Source: Mycobacterium kansasii ATCC 12478 (lineage in GTDB: Bacteria; Actinomycetota; Actinomycetes; Mycobacteriales; Mycobacteriaceae). Taken from it: 64,000 nt of DNA. The stretch is from the NCBI RefSeq assembly GCF_000157895.3, contig NC_022663.1, positions 6,014,001 through 6,078,000 of the forward strand, read 5' to 3'. Shown piece after piece: positions 18,464-27,700 of this stretch. The position numbers and the translations under genes were made by a program. Positions within the stretch are counted from its first letter, which is position 1; every line of letters starts with the position of its first letter. A model generated the notes under the pieces. That model did no database searches and had not been told where the DNA came from. It was given only the letters and a program-made list of their open reading frames with translations.

Positions 18464-19683
18464 AATGCCGGCACTGCGGGGCACCCGTGGAACACAGTTT
18501 CGTGGACCTGGGCTTTGCGCCACCGTCCAACGCCTACCTGCATGCCGAGGACCTGCGTCACCCGGAGGTGCACTACCCGCTGCGTGTGCTGGTGTGCCAC
18601 CGGTGTTGGTTGGTGCAGACCGAGGACTACGCACGCCCTGAGGAACTGTTCAGCGCCGACTACGCCTACTTCTCCAGCACCTCGAGCACGTGGCTTGAGC
18701 ACGCCGCCAGTTACGCGGACATGATCACCGAACGGCTACAACTGGGGTCCCAGAGCTTTGTCATCGAGGTGGCCTCAAACGATGGCTACCTACTAAAGAA
18801 CTTCGTGGCAGCGGGGATCCCATGCCTAGGCATCGAGCCGACGACGAGCACGGCGGCTGCCGCCGAAGCACAGGGAATCCCAGTCAGGCGGGAATTCTTC
18901 GGGGAATCCTTGGGACATCGACTGGCCAGTGAAGGACGGTCGGCGGATCTGGTCGCGGGTAACAATGTGTACGCTCACGTGCCCGACATCAACGACTTCA
19001 CCCGTGGACTGGCCGCCGTACTCAAGCCCGAAGGCAGCGTCACGCTGGAATTTCCCCATCTGATGCCGTTGATCGACCGGACTCAGTTCGACACCATCTA
19101 TCACGAGCACTTCTCGTACCTGTCGCTCACGACTGTGGCGCATATCTTTGCCCAGGCCGGCTTGCGTGTGTGGGACGTGGAAGAATTGCCTACCCACGGC
19201 GGCAGCCTGCGAGTGTATGGCTGTCATGCTGGGGCAGCGAACTCCACCACGGACCGCGTGGGTTCGCTGCTCAGGCGGGAGGACGAGTTCGGATTGACCC
19301 GGCCCGACACCTACACGGCCTTCCAGTCGCGTGCGGATCGGGTGAAGGATGACCTCTTGGCCTTCCTCATCGAACAAAAACGTGCCGGCCGGCGCGTGGC
19401 GGCCTACGGTGCCGCGGCGAAAGGTAACACCTTGTTGAACTACGCAGGTGTCAGGCCCGACTTACTTCCGTACGTTTGTGATGCCGCGCAGTCCAAGCAG
19501 GGAAAATTCATGCCAGGAAGCCACATTCCCATCCGTTCGCCTGCGGTGCTGCGCGAGAATCCTCCAGACGACGTGATCATTTTGCCCTGGAACATCGCCC
19601 ATGAGGTGCGGACCCAGTTGGCTGACCTTGTCCACAGCGGCACACGTTTCGTGACTGCGGTACCCGAATTGAGCTTCCTGTGA
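18460..19683 (+). CDS. sugar C-methyltransferase (TylCIII/NovU-like)
   Basis: A 407-residue enzyme with the three-part architecture of nucleotide-sugar C-methyltransferases. The N-terminal zinc-binding domain has CRHCGAPV and VCHRCWLVQ. The central SAM domain includes FVIEVASNDGYLLKNF, LGIEPTTST, NNVYAHVPDIND and DTIYHEHFSYLS (catalytic Tyr-His-Glu-His region). The C-terminal domain has RVAAYGAAAKGNTLLNYAG and VILPWNIAHEV. Such enzymes methylate the carbon next to the keto group of a 4-keto sugar (C3 or C5), giving a branched sugar. It overlaps the RmlC-like gene by ATGA and the aminotransferase by GTGA. This is the gene that points to a 3-C-methyl amino sugar such as kansosamine. Confidence 0.93.
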   Translation: MKCRHCGAPVEHSFVDLGFAPPSNAYLHAEDLRHPEVHYPLRVLVCHRCWLVQTEDYARPEELFSADYAYFSSTSSTWLEHAASYADMITERLQLGSQSFVIEVASNDGYLLKNFVAAGIPCLGIEPTTSTAAAAEAQGIPVRREFFGESLGHRLASEGRSADLVAGNNVYAHVPDINDFTRGLAAVLKPEGSVTLEFPHLMPLIDRTQFDTIYHEHFSYLSLTTVAHIFAQAGLRVWDVEELPTHGGSLRVYGCHAGAANSTTDRVGSLLRREDEFGLTRPDTYTAFQSRADRVKDDLLAFLIEQKRAGRRVAAYGAAAKGNTLLNYAGVRPDLLPYVCDAAQSKQGKFMPGSHIPIRSPAVLRENPPDDVIILPWNIAHEVRTQLADLVHSGTRFVTAVPELSFL

Positions 19684-20789
19684 AGCCCCGCATCGCTTAC
19701 ACCAAGCCGTCGATCACCGAGCTCGAGGTGCGCTACGCCGCCGATGCCGCCGCCAACGGCTGGGGCGAGCGTTGCTACGAATACATCCAGCGCTTCGAAA
19801 GCGCCTTCAAGGCACATCTCGGGGTCAAGCACGCGATCGCGACGTCGAGTTGCACCGGTGCGCTGCACATGGGCATGGCTGCGCTCGGAATCGGCCCGGG
19901 CGACGAGGTCATCATGGCCGACACCAACTGGATCGCCACGGCCGCGCCCATCGTTCACCTCGGGGCGAAACCCATATTTGTCGACATCGTGCCGGAGAGT
20001 TGGTGCATCGACCCGGAGCTGGCCGAAGCCGCAATCACTCCGCGCACCAAGGCCATTGTCGCCGTGCACTTGTATGGCAATCTTTGCGAGATGGACCGTC
20101 TCCTGGCAGTAGGGCAGAAGCACGGTATCCCGGTAATCGAGGACGCAGCGGAGGCCATTGGTTCGATTTACCACGGAAAGCGTGCCGGTGCCATGGGGTG
20201 CTTTGGGACCTTTTCATTTCACGGCACCAAGACGATCACCACCGGTGAGGGCGGCATGTTCGTCACCAATGACGACAACCTGTACGAGGAAGTTCTTACG
20301 CTGAGCAACCACGGCCGCGCGCGCAGCCAGACCAAGCAGTTCTGGCCGGATGTGGTGGGCTTCAAGTACAAAATGTCGAACATCCAGGCAGCCATCGGTT
20401 GCGCACAGGTGGAGCGTATCGATGACCTGATTTCACGAAAGCGGGAGATATTTCGGGCTTACCAGGGTGGGTTGGCCGGCGTGCCGGGGGTATCGATGAA
20501 CTCTGAGCCGACGGGGACCCAAAATGGATTCTGGATGCCGACTGTTGTATTCGAAGAGTCGACCGGGGTAACGACCGAGCGTCTTACTGCTACATTCGCG
20601 GCCGAAAATATTGATGCCCGGGTTTTCTTTCATCCGCTATCCACGACCCCTCCGTTTGCAGGATCGCCTGGAGGCAAATGGGCCGGCAATATTTCAGACC
20701 GTGCAATCAATGTTCCCAGTTTCCATGACATCACCGAAATCGAGCAGCGCCGAGTCGTGCAAGTTGTCCGGGAGATTTGCGTTGCATGA
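19680..20789 (+). CDS. DegT/DnrJ/EryC1/StrS family sugar aminotransferase
   Basis: A 369-residue PLP enzyme. It has SSCTGALHMGMAALGIGPGD, VIMADTNWIATAAPI, VHLYGN, VIEDAAEAIGS and SFHGTKTITTGEGGM with the PLP lysine at residue 184. The lysine is present, so this is a true aminotransferase and not a ColD- or RfbH-type dehydrase, where histidine replaces it. The motif resembles GDP-perosamine synthase-like enzymes that aminate C4 of 4-keto-6-deoxy sugars. GTG start overlaps the C-methyltransferase stop by four bases. In the pathway it would convert the C-methylated 4-keto sugar to the 4-amino-4,6-dideoxy sugar. Confidence 0.93.
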   Translation: MKPRIAYTKPSITELEVRYAADAAANGWGERCYEYIQRFESAFKAHLGVKHAIATSSCTGALHMGMAALGIGPGDEVIMADTNWIATAAPIVHLGAKPIFVDIVPESWCIDPELAEAAITPRTKAIVAVHLYGNLCEMDRLLAVGQKHGIPVIEDAAEAIGSIYHGKRAGAMGCFGTFSFHGTKTITTGEGGMFVTNDDNLYEEVLTLSNHGRARSQTKQFWPDVVGFKYKMSNIQAAIGCAQVERIDDLISRKREIFRAYQGGLAGVPGVSMNSEPTGTQNGFWMPTVVFEESTGVTTERLTATFAAENIDARVFFHPLSTTPPFAGSPGGKWAGNISDRAINVPSFHDITEIEQRRVVQVVREICVA

Positions 20790-21816
20790 GAAGAGTCCGC
20801 GGGTGCTTATTGCCGGAATCGCGGGCGCCTCGCTTGGGACCGAGATCGCCAAGGCCCTCAACCATGCCGGAGGCTATGACATCCTGGGATGCGACATCTC
20901 CCCGCTCGCTTTCGGGCACTATGACGAGCGTTTCGCCTCGACCTTCCTCGTCGATCGCGAGGGCTATGCCCAAAATCTGCTCGACCTTTGCCTCCGCGAG
21001 CAGGTCGATTGCATCATCCCGGGCGGCGACGAGCCCGCGATCCTCATCGGCAGAGACCACGAGCTGTTCACCCGCGCCGGGATACGGCTCGGGCAAAACA
21101 ACCCGCAGCTCACCGAGCGCCTTGCCCACAAAGGTCACTGCTTCGAGATCCTTGAGAGTGCCGGTGTCAGAACGCCGCGGACCCGAACGATGGACCCGGG
21201 GACCGACATAGGCGACTTCCCGATGCCGTGCATCGTGAAGCCGGCGGTGGCGAGCGGCGGCAGCGTGTTTGTGTTCTTTGTCAGGAGCCGCGAGGAAGCA
21301 CGCCTGTACTGCACCTACCTACACAACAATGGCCGGACCCCGATACTTCAGGAATACCTGCCGGAGGACAGAGGCGAGTTCACGGTCGGCGTTCTTTCGT
21401 TGCCCGACGGCAGCTGCGCGGGGGCGATAGCCCTCAAGCGCGCGTTTCACAGCAAACTTTCCGTCTCTATGCGCGGCCCGGACTTCCTCATCTCGAGCGG
21501 ATATAGCCAGGGTCTGATCGAAGATTTCCCAGCCATCTGCGAGACCGCCGAACTGATCGCCCGGCGCCTCGGCAGCACCGGCCCCTTGAACATCCAGGGG
21601 CGCGTCGCCGCCGACGGCACGTTCGTTCCCTTCGAAATCAATGCCCGGTTCTCGGCCAGCACTTACCTGAGGACACTCGCCGGTTTCAACGAGGTCGATT
21701 GGTACGTCCGACACCTCCTCGGCCTCGCGCCGCGGGGCGCACTCGGCATCACTCCGGGATGGTATTTGCGAACCCTGAGCGAGGTCGCCGTTCCGCTCTG
21801 GCAGGTCGTGAAATGA
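20782..21816 (+). CDS. ATP-grasp family carboxylate-amine ligase
   Basis: A 344-residue ATP-grasp protein with a CarB-like layout. It opens RVLIAGIAGASLGTEI, then PGGDEPAILIGRDHELF, a lid region PCIVKPAVASGGSVFVFF and ILQEYLPEDRGEFTVGVL. The Mg-ATP binding end is GPLNIQGRVA plus PFEINARFSAST. Such enzymes activate a carboxylate as acyl phosphate and join it to an amine or another nucleophile. The proposed start is TTG 20782, with GGGAGA six bases upstream and an 8-base overlap with the aminotransferase; GTG 20800 is an alternative. Directly following a sugar aminotransferase, it is a good candidate for N-acylating the new amino group, an inference from order. Confidence 0.82.
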   Translation: MHEKSPRVLIAGIAGASLGTEIAKALNHAGGYDILGCDISPLAFGHYDERFASTFLVDREGYAQNLLDLCLREQVDCIIPGGDEPAILIGRDHELFTRAGIRLGQNNPQLTERLAHKGHCFEILESAGVRTPRTRTMDPGTDIGDFPMPCIVKPAVASGGSVFVFFVRSREEARLYCTYLHNNGRTPILQEYLPEDRGEFTVGVLSLPDGSCAGAIALKRAFHSKLSVSMRGPDFLISSGYSQGLIEDFPAICETAELIARRLGSTGPLNIQGRVAADGTFVPFEINARFSASTYLRTLAGFNEVDWYVRHLLGLAPRGALGITPGWYLRTLSEVAVPLWQVVK

Positions 21817-23066
21817 TCCGATGGATCGTCGAAGGCCGACTGGGAACCGCGCCGGGTGACAGCATCGCGCGCGACTGCCCGTTCCACGTGGTCGATACGA
21901 GAGCCATGGTCGACAAGCGCGGCAACTCGGCTGACGATCTGCTCGACAAGATCCGCGAGGGCGTGGCGGAACTCGAGAATGGCGGCTCCGTCGTGGTCGT
22001 CTGTGATTTCGGCGTTTCTCGCAGCAACACGATCGCAGCCGGCATTTTAGCCGAATGGCGCGGCCTGGAATTCGATGTGGCGGTGGCTCAAGTCATCGCG
22101 ACCACGGGAGAGCAGGCGGTCAAGCTTGAGATGGTCGACTCGCTGCGCGCGGCACTGCGGAAGTCTCCCGCGTCGGTCCGCCAGGACGGCATACTCATCA
22201 CCGGCAGCAGCGGCTTTCTGGGTGCCGCGCTGCGCGACCGCCTCGCTGATTCGCATCGTGTCGTTGCACCCGACCGCGCCACGGTGGACCTGCTGGGTCC
22301 CGTGGTCCACCTTGACCGCTATTGCCGCGACAACGAGATAGGAAAGATCATTCATCTCGCCTACCCGCGGATCTACACCAACAACGACGCTATGGGTCAC
22401 AGCTTGACTATGCTGCGCGGGATTCTCGACGTCTGCAAATCGCTCGGAATTCACCTTGTCCTGCCCTCAGGCGCAGTGGTGTTCTCGGCCTACAGGTCGA
22501 GCTCGATGATTGCTGACGTCAACACAACGATGCGTCCTCGGGGGGTATACGGCGAAACAAAATTTCTCGAAGAGGTCCTCGTTCAAAATGCGCGGGCCAA
22601 CGGTGAAGTCAATTCCACCATCGTTCGAATCTCACCGACTTTCGGTCCGCAAAGCTTGCGGCCGCGCTTGATATGGTTCGCGTATCGGCGCCTGAAAGAA
22701 GGGCGGCCGATCGTGACCCACCGCTATCGCAACGGGTTACCTAGTCTGCAACTTCTCTACATTGATGACGCCATCGAGGGGCTTGCCTGCATCATCGAAA
22801 AGAAAGGAAACGCTCCGATCTACCATCTGGGTGGCGATTTCTCCCATGAACCGCGCGAAATCATCAACGAAATGGCCGAGATCCTCGGGTGCCATGCGGC
22901 GATCGAGGAGACCAGCATCGATGACGACATCGCGAACGTCTTCCTTGATTGGTCAGCGACGGAGACGGAATTCGGCTGGCGGCCGACGACCACCCTAAGT
23001 GACGGGCTGCGCCGCACACTTGCGTGCGCCGCTGCTCCCGAAATTCAGTCCGGAAAAGGTGAGTAA
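21813..23066 (+). CDS. fusion of CX5R phosphatase-like domain and sugar SDR
   Basis: A 417-residue protein with two parts. Residues 1-115 look like a small dual-specificity/tyrosine phosphatase domain: VVVVCDFGVSRSNTIAAG contains the CX5R loop (Cys64, Arg70) followed by Ser, as in DSP phosphatases. Residues 126-410 are an extended SDR: ILITGSSGFLGAAL (NAD motif at 131-137), IIHLAYPRIYTNN, LPSGAVVFSA and YxxxK in RGVYGETKFLEE, with a C-terminal Leu-Gln-Leu-Leu-Tyr-Ile-Asp-Asp segment before AIEGL. ATG 21813 overlaps the ATP-grasp stop (ATGA). The SDR half probably acts on a nucleotide sugar. The phosphatase half could remove a phosphate from an intermediate or be regulatory. I know of no characterised enzyme with this fusion. 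Confidence 0.85.
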   Translation: MIRWIVEGRLGTAPGDSIARDCPFHVVDTRAMVDKRGNSADDLLDKIREGVAELENGGSVVVVCDFGVSRSNTIAAGILAEWRGLEFDVAVAQVIATTGEQAVKLEMVDSLRAALRKSPASVRQDGILITGSSGFLGAALRDRLADSHRVVAPDRATVDLLGPVVHLDRYCRDNEIGKIIHLAYPRIYTNNDAMGHSLTMLRGILDVCKSLGIHLVLPSGAVVFSAYRSSSMIADVNTTMRPRGVYGETKFLEEVLVQNARANGEVNSTIVRISPTFGPQSLRPRLIWFAYRRLKEGRPIVTHRYRNGLPSLQLLYIDDAIEGLACIIEKKGNAPIYHLGGDFSHEPREIINEMAEILGCHAAIEETSIDDDIANVFLDWSATETEFGWRPTTTLSDGLRRTLACAAAPEIQSGKGE

Positions 23067-23839
23067 TGGATAACCGTTTTTCGATGCTCGACGCGCGCAC
23101 ACAAACTTCCGCGGACGAGCAATACGCTACTAAGGTTCAGGAATTCTTTAGCGCCGGCGAAGGTGACATACTCGCCAAACTGAAGAACTTCGCGAAGTTT
23201 GTTCCGCGGCAGACAATGGCGACGTTCCTGGCGAAGAACGAGATTTTCAAGCAAATCGTGGACGTTCACGGCCATATCATCGAGTGTGGCGTCTTCATGG
23301 GGGGCGGCTTGATGACGTGGGCGCAGCTCTCGGCGATCTACGAGCCCTACAATCACACACGACGAATCGTGGGGTTCGACACCTTCGCCGGCTTTCCCAG
23401 CCTTGCCGATCAGGATGCGACAGCCGCGGACGCAACTCTGTCATTTGCCAAGGTCGGTGGCTTGGCGGTTCAAGGCATCGAGGACGACATTCGGCACGCT
23501 GTGTCGCTGTACGATCTCAATCGCCCGCTGGGGCATATCGACCGCGTGGAACTCGTCAAGGGGGACGCCCAACAGACGATCCCTGCCTACTTGGAAGACA
23601 ATCAGCACACGGTGGTCGCGCTTCTCTACCTCGACTTTGATCTGTTCGAACCGACTTTGGCGGCGATCAGGACTTTCCTGCCCAGAATGCCCAAAGGCGC
23701 CGTACTCGCCTTCGACGAACTCAACCAGAAATATTGGCCCGGCGAGACCCTTGCCGTACTGGAGTCGGCCGGCATCAGGAATCTTCGTATCAGGAGATTT
23801 CCTTTTACGCCGCAAATTTCCTACGCGGTGCTGGACTGA
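23066..23839 (+). CDS. TylF/MycF-type sugar O-methyltransferase
   Basis: A 257-residue member of the macrocin-O-methyltransferase (TylF) family. It has IIECGVFMGGGLMTW in place of motif I, VGFDTFAGFPSL, VELVKGDAQQTIP, and the metal-binding LLYLDFDLFEPT and VLAFDELNQKYWPGE. These SAM- and Mg-dependent enzymes methylate sugar hydroxyls. The ATG overlaps the previous stop by one base (TAATG), making it the last gene of the operon starting at 16066. In a kansosamine-like pathway it would be a candidate for the 2-O-methyl group or the methoxy group of the acyl side chain. Which one is not decided by sequence. Confidence 0.88.
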   Translation: MDNRFSMLDARTQTSADEQYATKVQEFFSAGEGDILAKLKNFAKFVPRQTMATFLAKNEIFKQIVDVHGHIIECGVFMGGGLMTWAQLSAIYEPYNHTRRIVGFDTFAGFPSLADQDATAADATLSFAKVGGLAVQGIEDDIRHAVSLYDLNRPLGHIDRVELVKGDAQQTIPAYLEDNQHTVVALLYLDFDLFEPTLAAIRTFLPRMPKGAVLAFDELNQKYWPGETLAVLESAGIRNLRIRRFPFTPQISYAVLD

Positions 23840-24073
23840 CGCGTGAACGCGGCATGGTAGGCAGGCGAAGCCTGGAAGTCGGCCTCACCCCGCCGCCGGC
23901 CCGCCGATATCAAATCACCAAACCGGCGGAGCACCGTCACACCTCACCGAGCACCGGTGCCAGCGTCTTACCTGCCGGTATTCCCAACAAGACCGCCACA
24001 ACGTCGGTGCGGTACCTGTGCTGCCCGTACTTGCGAGGCCTATGTGACCATGGGCGCTCGTGCATTCCGGCCT

Positions 24074-24730
24074 TCACCCTGCCGGTGTAGCCACGCACGC
24101 GTACTGCAGAAACACCCCGTCGGCGAAGTACCCCCCGCTCAACACGATGAACAGCGCACCAAAGGGCCCCAGGAAAGGGTTGATACCTTTGATGCGCTGG
24201 ACGGCGTAGCCCGCGTCCTCGAACATCCGCACGATGCTGCTGCGCGTGAAGAAACGCAAGTGGGTGCGGTCGAAGATGCCAAAGTCCTCCTGCGGGAAGT
24301 CTCTTCGGAACACCACCTTGCCCAGCGCGGGCAGGTAGCGGATGTTGGGGATCGACGCGACAACGACGCCTTGAGGCTTGAGTTTGCCCCGCAGCTGCGT
24401 CAGTGTCTCGAGTGGATTGACCAGATGCTCCAAGACGTCGTTACAGACGATCGCGTCGAAGTAGCCGTCAGGCAGCTCGGCGATCCGCTCATTCGCGTCC
24501 CCGGCCAGGACATGGTCAAGGACGTCGCCGGCGCGCCGGGCCGCTTCCTCGTTGTACTCGATGCCCCAGACCTCCGCGCCCCTGCCATTCTTGAGTTGGG
24601 CGCTGAAGGCTCCCTGGCCGCAGCCGAGTTCGAGCACGCGTTGCGCATCAGCCGGGACGAACTTCAGCATTCCCGGCCGTTTGTGGCCGTAGTACTCGGT
24701 GACGCTTTTCGATTCCGGCAAGATTCGCAT
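24074..24730 (-). CDS. class I SAM-dependent methyltransferase
   Basis: A 218-residue protein. The SAM fold shows RVLELGCGQGAFSAQLK (motif I), VWGIEYNEEAARRA, FDAIVCNDVLEHLVNPLETL, KLKPQGVVVASIPN and DRTHLRFFTRSSIVRMFEDAG. It is strongly similar along its whole length to the protein at 59784-60518 (both share FPQEDFG, FDRTxxRFFTR and GFxxADGxxLxY-like ends), so the window holds two diverged copies. It probably methylates a sugar or rhamnose residue of LOS. It runs convergently against the TylF-type gene and lies 56 bases downstream of the long PKS gene, so it may be read with it. Confidence 0.87.
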   Translation of the reverse strand: MRILPESKSVTEYYGHKRPGMLKFVPADAQRVLELGCGQGAFSAQLKNGRGAEVWGIEYNEEAARRAGDVLDHVLAGDANERIAELPDGYFDAIVCNDVLEHLVNPLETLTQLRGKLKPQGVVVASIPNIRYLPALGKVVFRRDFPQEDFGIFDRTHLRFFTRSSIVRMFEDAGYAVQRIKGINPFLGPFGALFIVLSGGYFADGVFLQYACVATPAG

Positions 24731-24786
24731 TACTCAGCCACCTCGCAAGGACGAACTACCCTGGGCCGCAGCTCTTCTCGGCGACG

Positions 24787-27700
24787 TCACGAAGACGTGG
24801 TGGCTTCTTCCGGAGCCAACTGGTTGAACAGGTGATCGGCCAAACCCCGCACCGTGGTGATGTCGGTGGAGCTGATCCGTATCCCCGTTTCGGACTGGAC
24901 GCGGGTGCGCAGTTCCAGGTTGCCCAGCGAGTCGAGTCCGTACTCGGAGAGTTGACGGTCCGGATCGATGGTGCGCCGCAGGATCAGGCTGACCTGCTCG
25001 GAGACCAGGCGCCGCAGCAGGCCCGGCCATTCGTCCACCGGCACCGAAGCCAGCTCGTTGCGGAATTTGCTTGAACCCGAGCGTCCTTGCTCCGATGCCT
25101 TGAATGCCTCGGCGAACTTGCTCCGCTCCGCGAAAGCGGCCAGCCACGGCACCCCGACGGTCGGGGAGTAGCCGGTGTAGGCGCGGTCGTGGCGGAGCAT
25201 CGCCTCGAACGCGTAGGCACCCTCCTCCGGGGCGATCGCGGCGTCGGTGCTCTCCGCCAGCGCGATGGCGCGCCCGATCTCGGCCCAGGCACCCCAGGCG
25301 ATCGAGGTGGCTGGCAGACCTTGCAACTGTCGCCAATGTGTGAAGGCATCCAACCAGCTGTTGGCCGCGGCATAGGCGCCCTGGCCCGGCGAGCCCAGCA
25401 TCGCCGCCGCTGACGAGAACGAGCAGAACCAGTCCAGTGGCTGACCGACGGTGGCCTGGTGCAGATGCCAGGCGCCGTACACCTTGGGCGCCCAGTCCCG
25501 GTCGAGTAACTCGTCGCTGATGTTGGTCAGTGTGGCGTCCTCGACCACGGCAGCCGCGTGGAGCACACCGCGCAACGGGAGTCCGGTGGCCGTGGCATTG
25601 GCCACCAGCCGCTCCGCGGCGCCGGCCTGGGCGATATCGGCGCACTCCACCACGACATCGGATCCGATCGAGCGGATGAGTTCGATTGTCTCCAAGGCCT
25701 TTTGGCTGGGAGCGGACCGGGAGCTGAGTACGATTCGCCCGGCGCCGGCGGTGGCCATCTTCTCGGCCAGGAAGAGCCCCAGGCCACCCAGGCCACCGGT
25801 GATGATGTAGGAGCCGTCGCCACGGAAGACGGGTACCTGCTGGGGCGGCAACACCACACTGCTGCTCCCGGCACGCGGGATGTCGAGGATGAGCTTGCCG
25901 GTGTGGTCGGCGGCACCCATCACCCGGATCGCGGTGGCAGCATCGGCCAACGGATAATGGGTGCTCTCAGGCATCGGCAGCGTGCCGTCGGCGGTCAGCC
26001 GGTACACGGTGCTCAACAGCTCGCGGATGTACTGCGGATGAGTGAGCGACATCATCCCCAGGTCGACACCGTAGAAGGACAGGTTGCGCCGGAACGGGAA
26101 GAGGCCCATCTTGGTGTCGCCGTAGATGTCACGCTTGCCGATCTCGACGAAACGCCCACCCCACGAAAGCAATTCCAGCCCGGCTCGCTGCGCCGCACCG
26201 GTCAGCGAGTTGAGCACGATGTCGACGCCGTAGCCGTCGGTGTCGCGGCGGATCTGCTCGGCGAAGTCGATGCTGCGTGAGTCGTAGACGTGGTCAATCC
26301 CCATGTCGCTCAGCAATTGCCGGCGCTTGGGGCTGCCCGCGGTGGCGTAGATCTCGGCACCGGCCGCACGGGCGATCGCGATCGCGGCCTGGCCCACCCC
26401 GCCGGTGCCGGAGTGGATGAGCACCTTGTCACCGGCTTTGATCCGGGCCAGGTCATGCAGCCCGTACCAGGCGGTGGCGTGCGCGGTGGTCACCGCCGCG
26501 GCCTGGGCGTCCGTCAGTCCCTGCGGAATCGGTGTCGCCAAGTTCGCGTCGCAGGTGACGAAAGTCGCCCAGCAGCCGTGGGGTGACATGCCGCCGACGT
26601 GATCACCCACCTTGTGCGTCGTGACGTCGGGCCCGACGGCGGTGACCACGCCCGCGAAATCGGTTCCCAGCTCCGGCATCCGGCCGTCCGGGGAGTTGTA
26701 TCGACCGAAGGTGACCAGAACATCGGCGAAGTTGATGCTGGAGGCGGTGACGGCGACTTCGATTTCGCCGGGCCCCGGCGTAACCCGGTCGAAGGCAACG
26801 AATTCCATGGTCTGTAGATCACCAGGGGTACGGATCTGCAGGCGCATGCCGGCGGATTCGTGATTCACCACAGTCGTCTTGCGCTCTTCGGGAAGCAACG
26901 GCGCGGGCGACAAGCGTGCGGTGTGCCACTCGTCGTTGCGCCAGGCGGTCTCGTCTTCTTCCGAGCCGGACAGCAGTTGGCGCGCGATGTGCTCGGCCTG
27001 GGTGTGCTCGTCGACATCGATGTGGGTGGTGTGCAGGTGCGGATGCTCGGCACCGACGACCCGCAGCAGACCTCGCAGCCCGGCCTGCTCGAGGTTGGGG
27101 CTGTCTGCGGCGAGCACGGTCTGCGCGTTACGCGTCACCACGTGCAAGCGAGGTGCCTCGCCCATGATTTCCGGTAGCTCGCGAGTGATGCGCACCAGGT
27201 GCCGGACGCACTCGACGCCGCGGACCGCGCTCTTCTCGTCGCGGTCGCCGTTGTCCGGCGCGGTCAGGATGACCACATTGTGAAAACCGCCGGCATTGAG
27301 CTGGTTTCGCAGCCGTTCGGCGGCCCCGGCATGGTCGGTGTGTTCCGGCCAGCTCATGGTTGCGCACTGCGCGCCGTGCGACTTCAACGAGTCGGTCAGC
27401 TCGGTCGCCAATAGGTCCGCAACGTCGGTGGTGCTGACCAGCAGCCATGTTCCGGCGTCGGCGAAGTCCAGTTCGGGCAGCTCACGCTGCTGCCATTCGA
27501 TGCTCAGCAGCCGCTCGCCGAGTACGCGATCCCGGTTGCCTAGCTCGGAAACCCCTGTGCCAAGCCGTAACCCACGCACGGCCACCAGCACGGTCCCGTG
27601 CTCGTCGAGCACGTCGAGGTCCGCGTCAACCCCGGCGGCGTCGACGTTTGTCACCCGCGCATAGCAGTAATGGGCATTACGGGTGGAGCCGTAGGCACGG

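Noticed and set aside
20611..20781. Longer start for the ATP-grasp gene
   Set aside because: It would overlap the aminotransferase by 179 bases with shadow sequence; a ribosome-binding site supports TTG 20782.
19680..20789. RfbH/ColD-type 3-dehydrase reading of the DegT protein
   Set aside because: The PLP lysine is present in HGTKTITTGEGG; dehydrases have histidine there. It is an ordinary aminotransferase.
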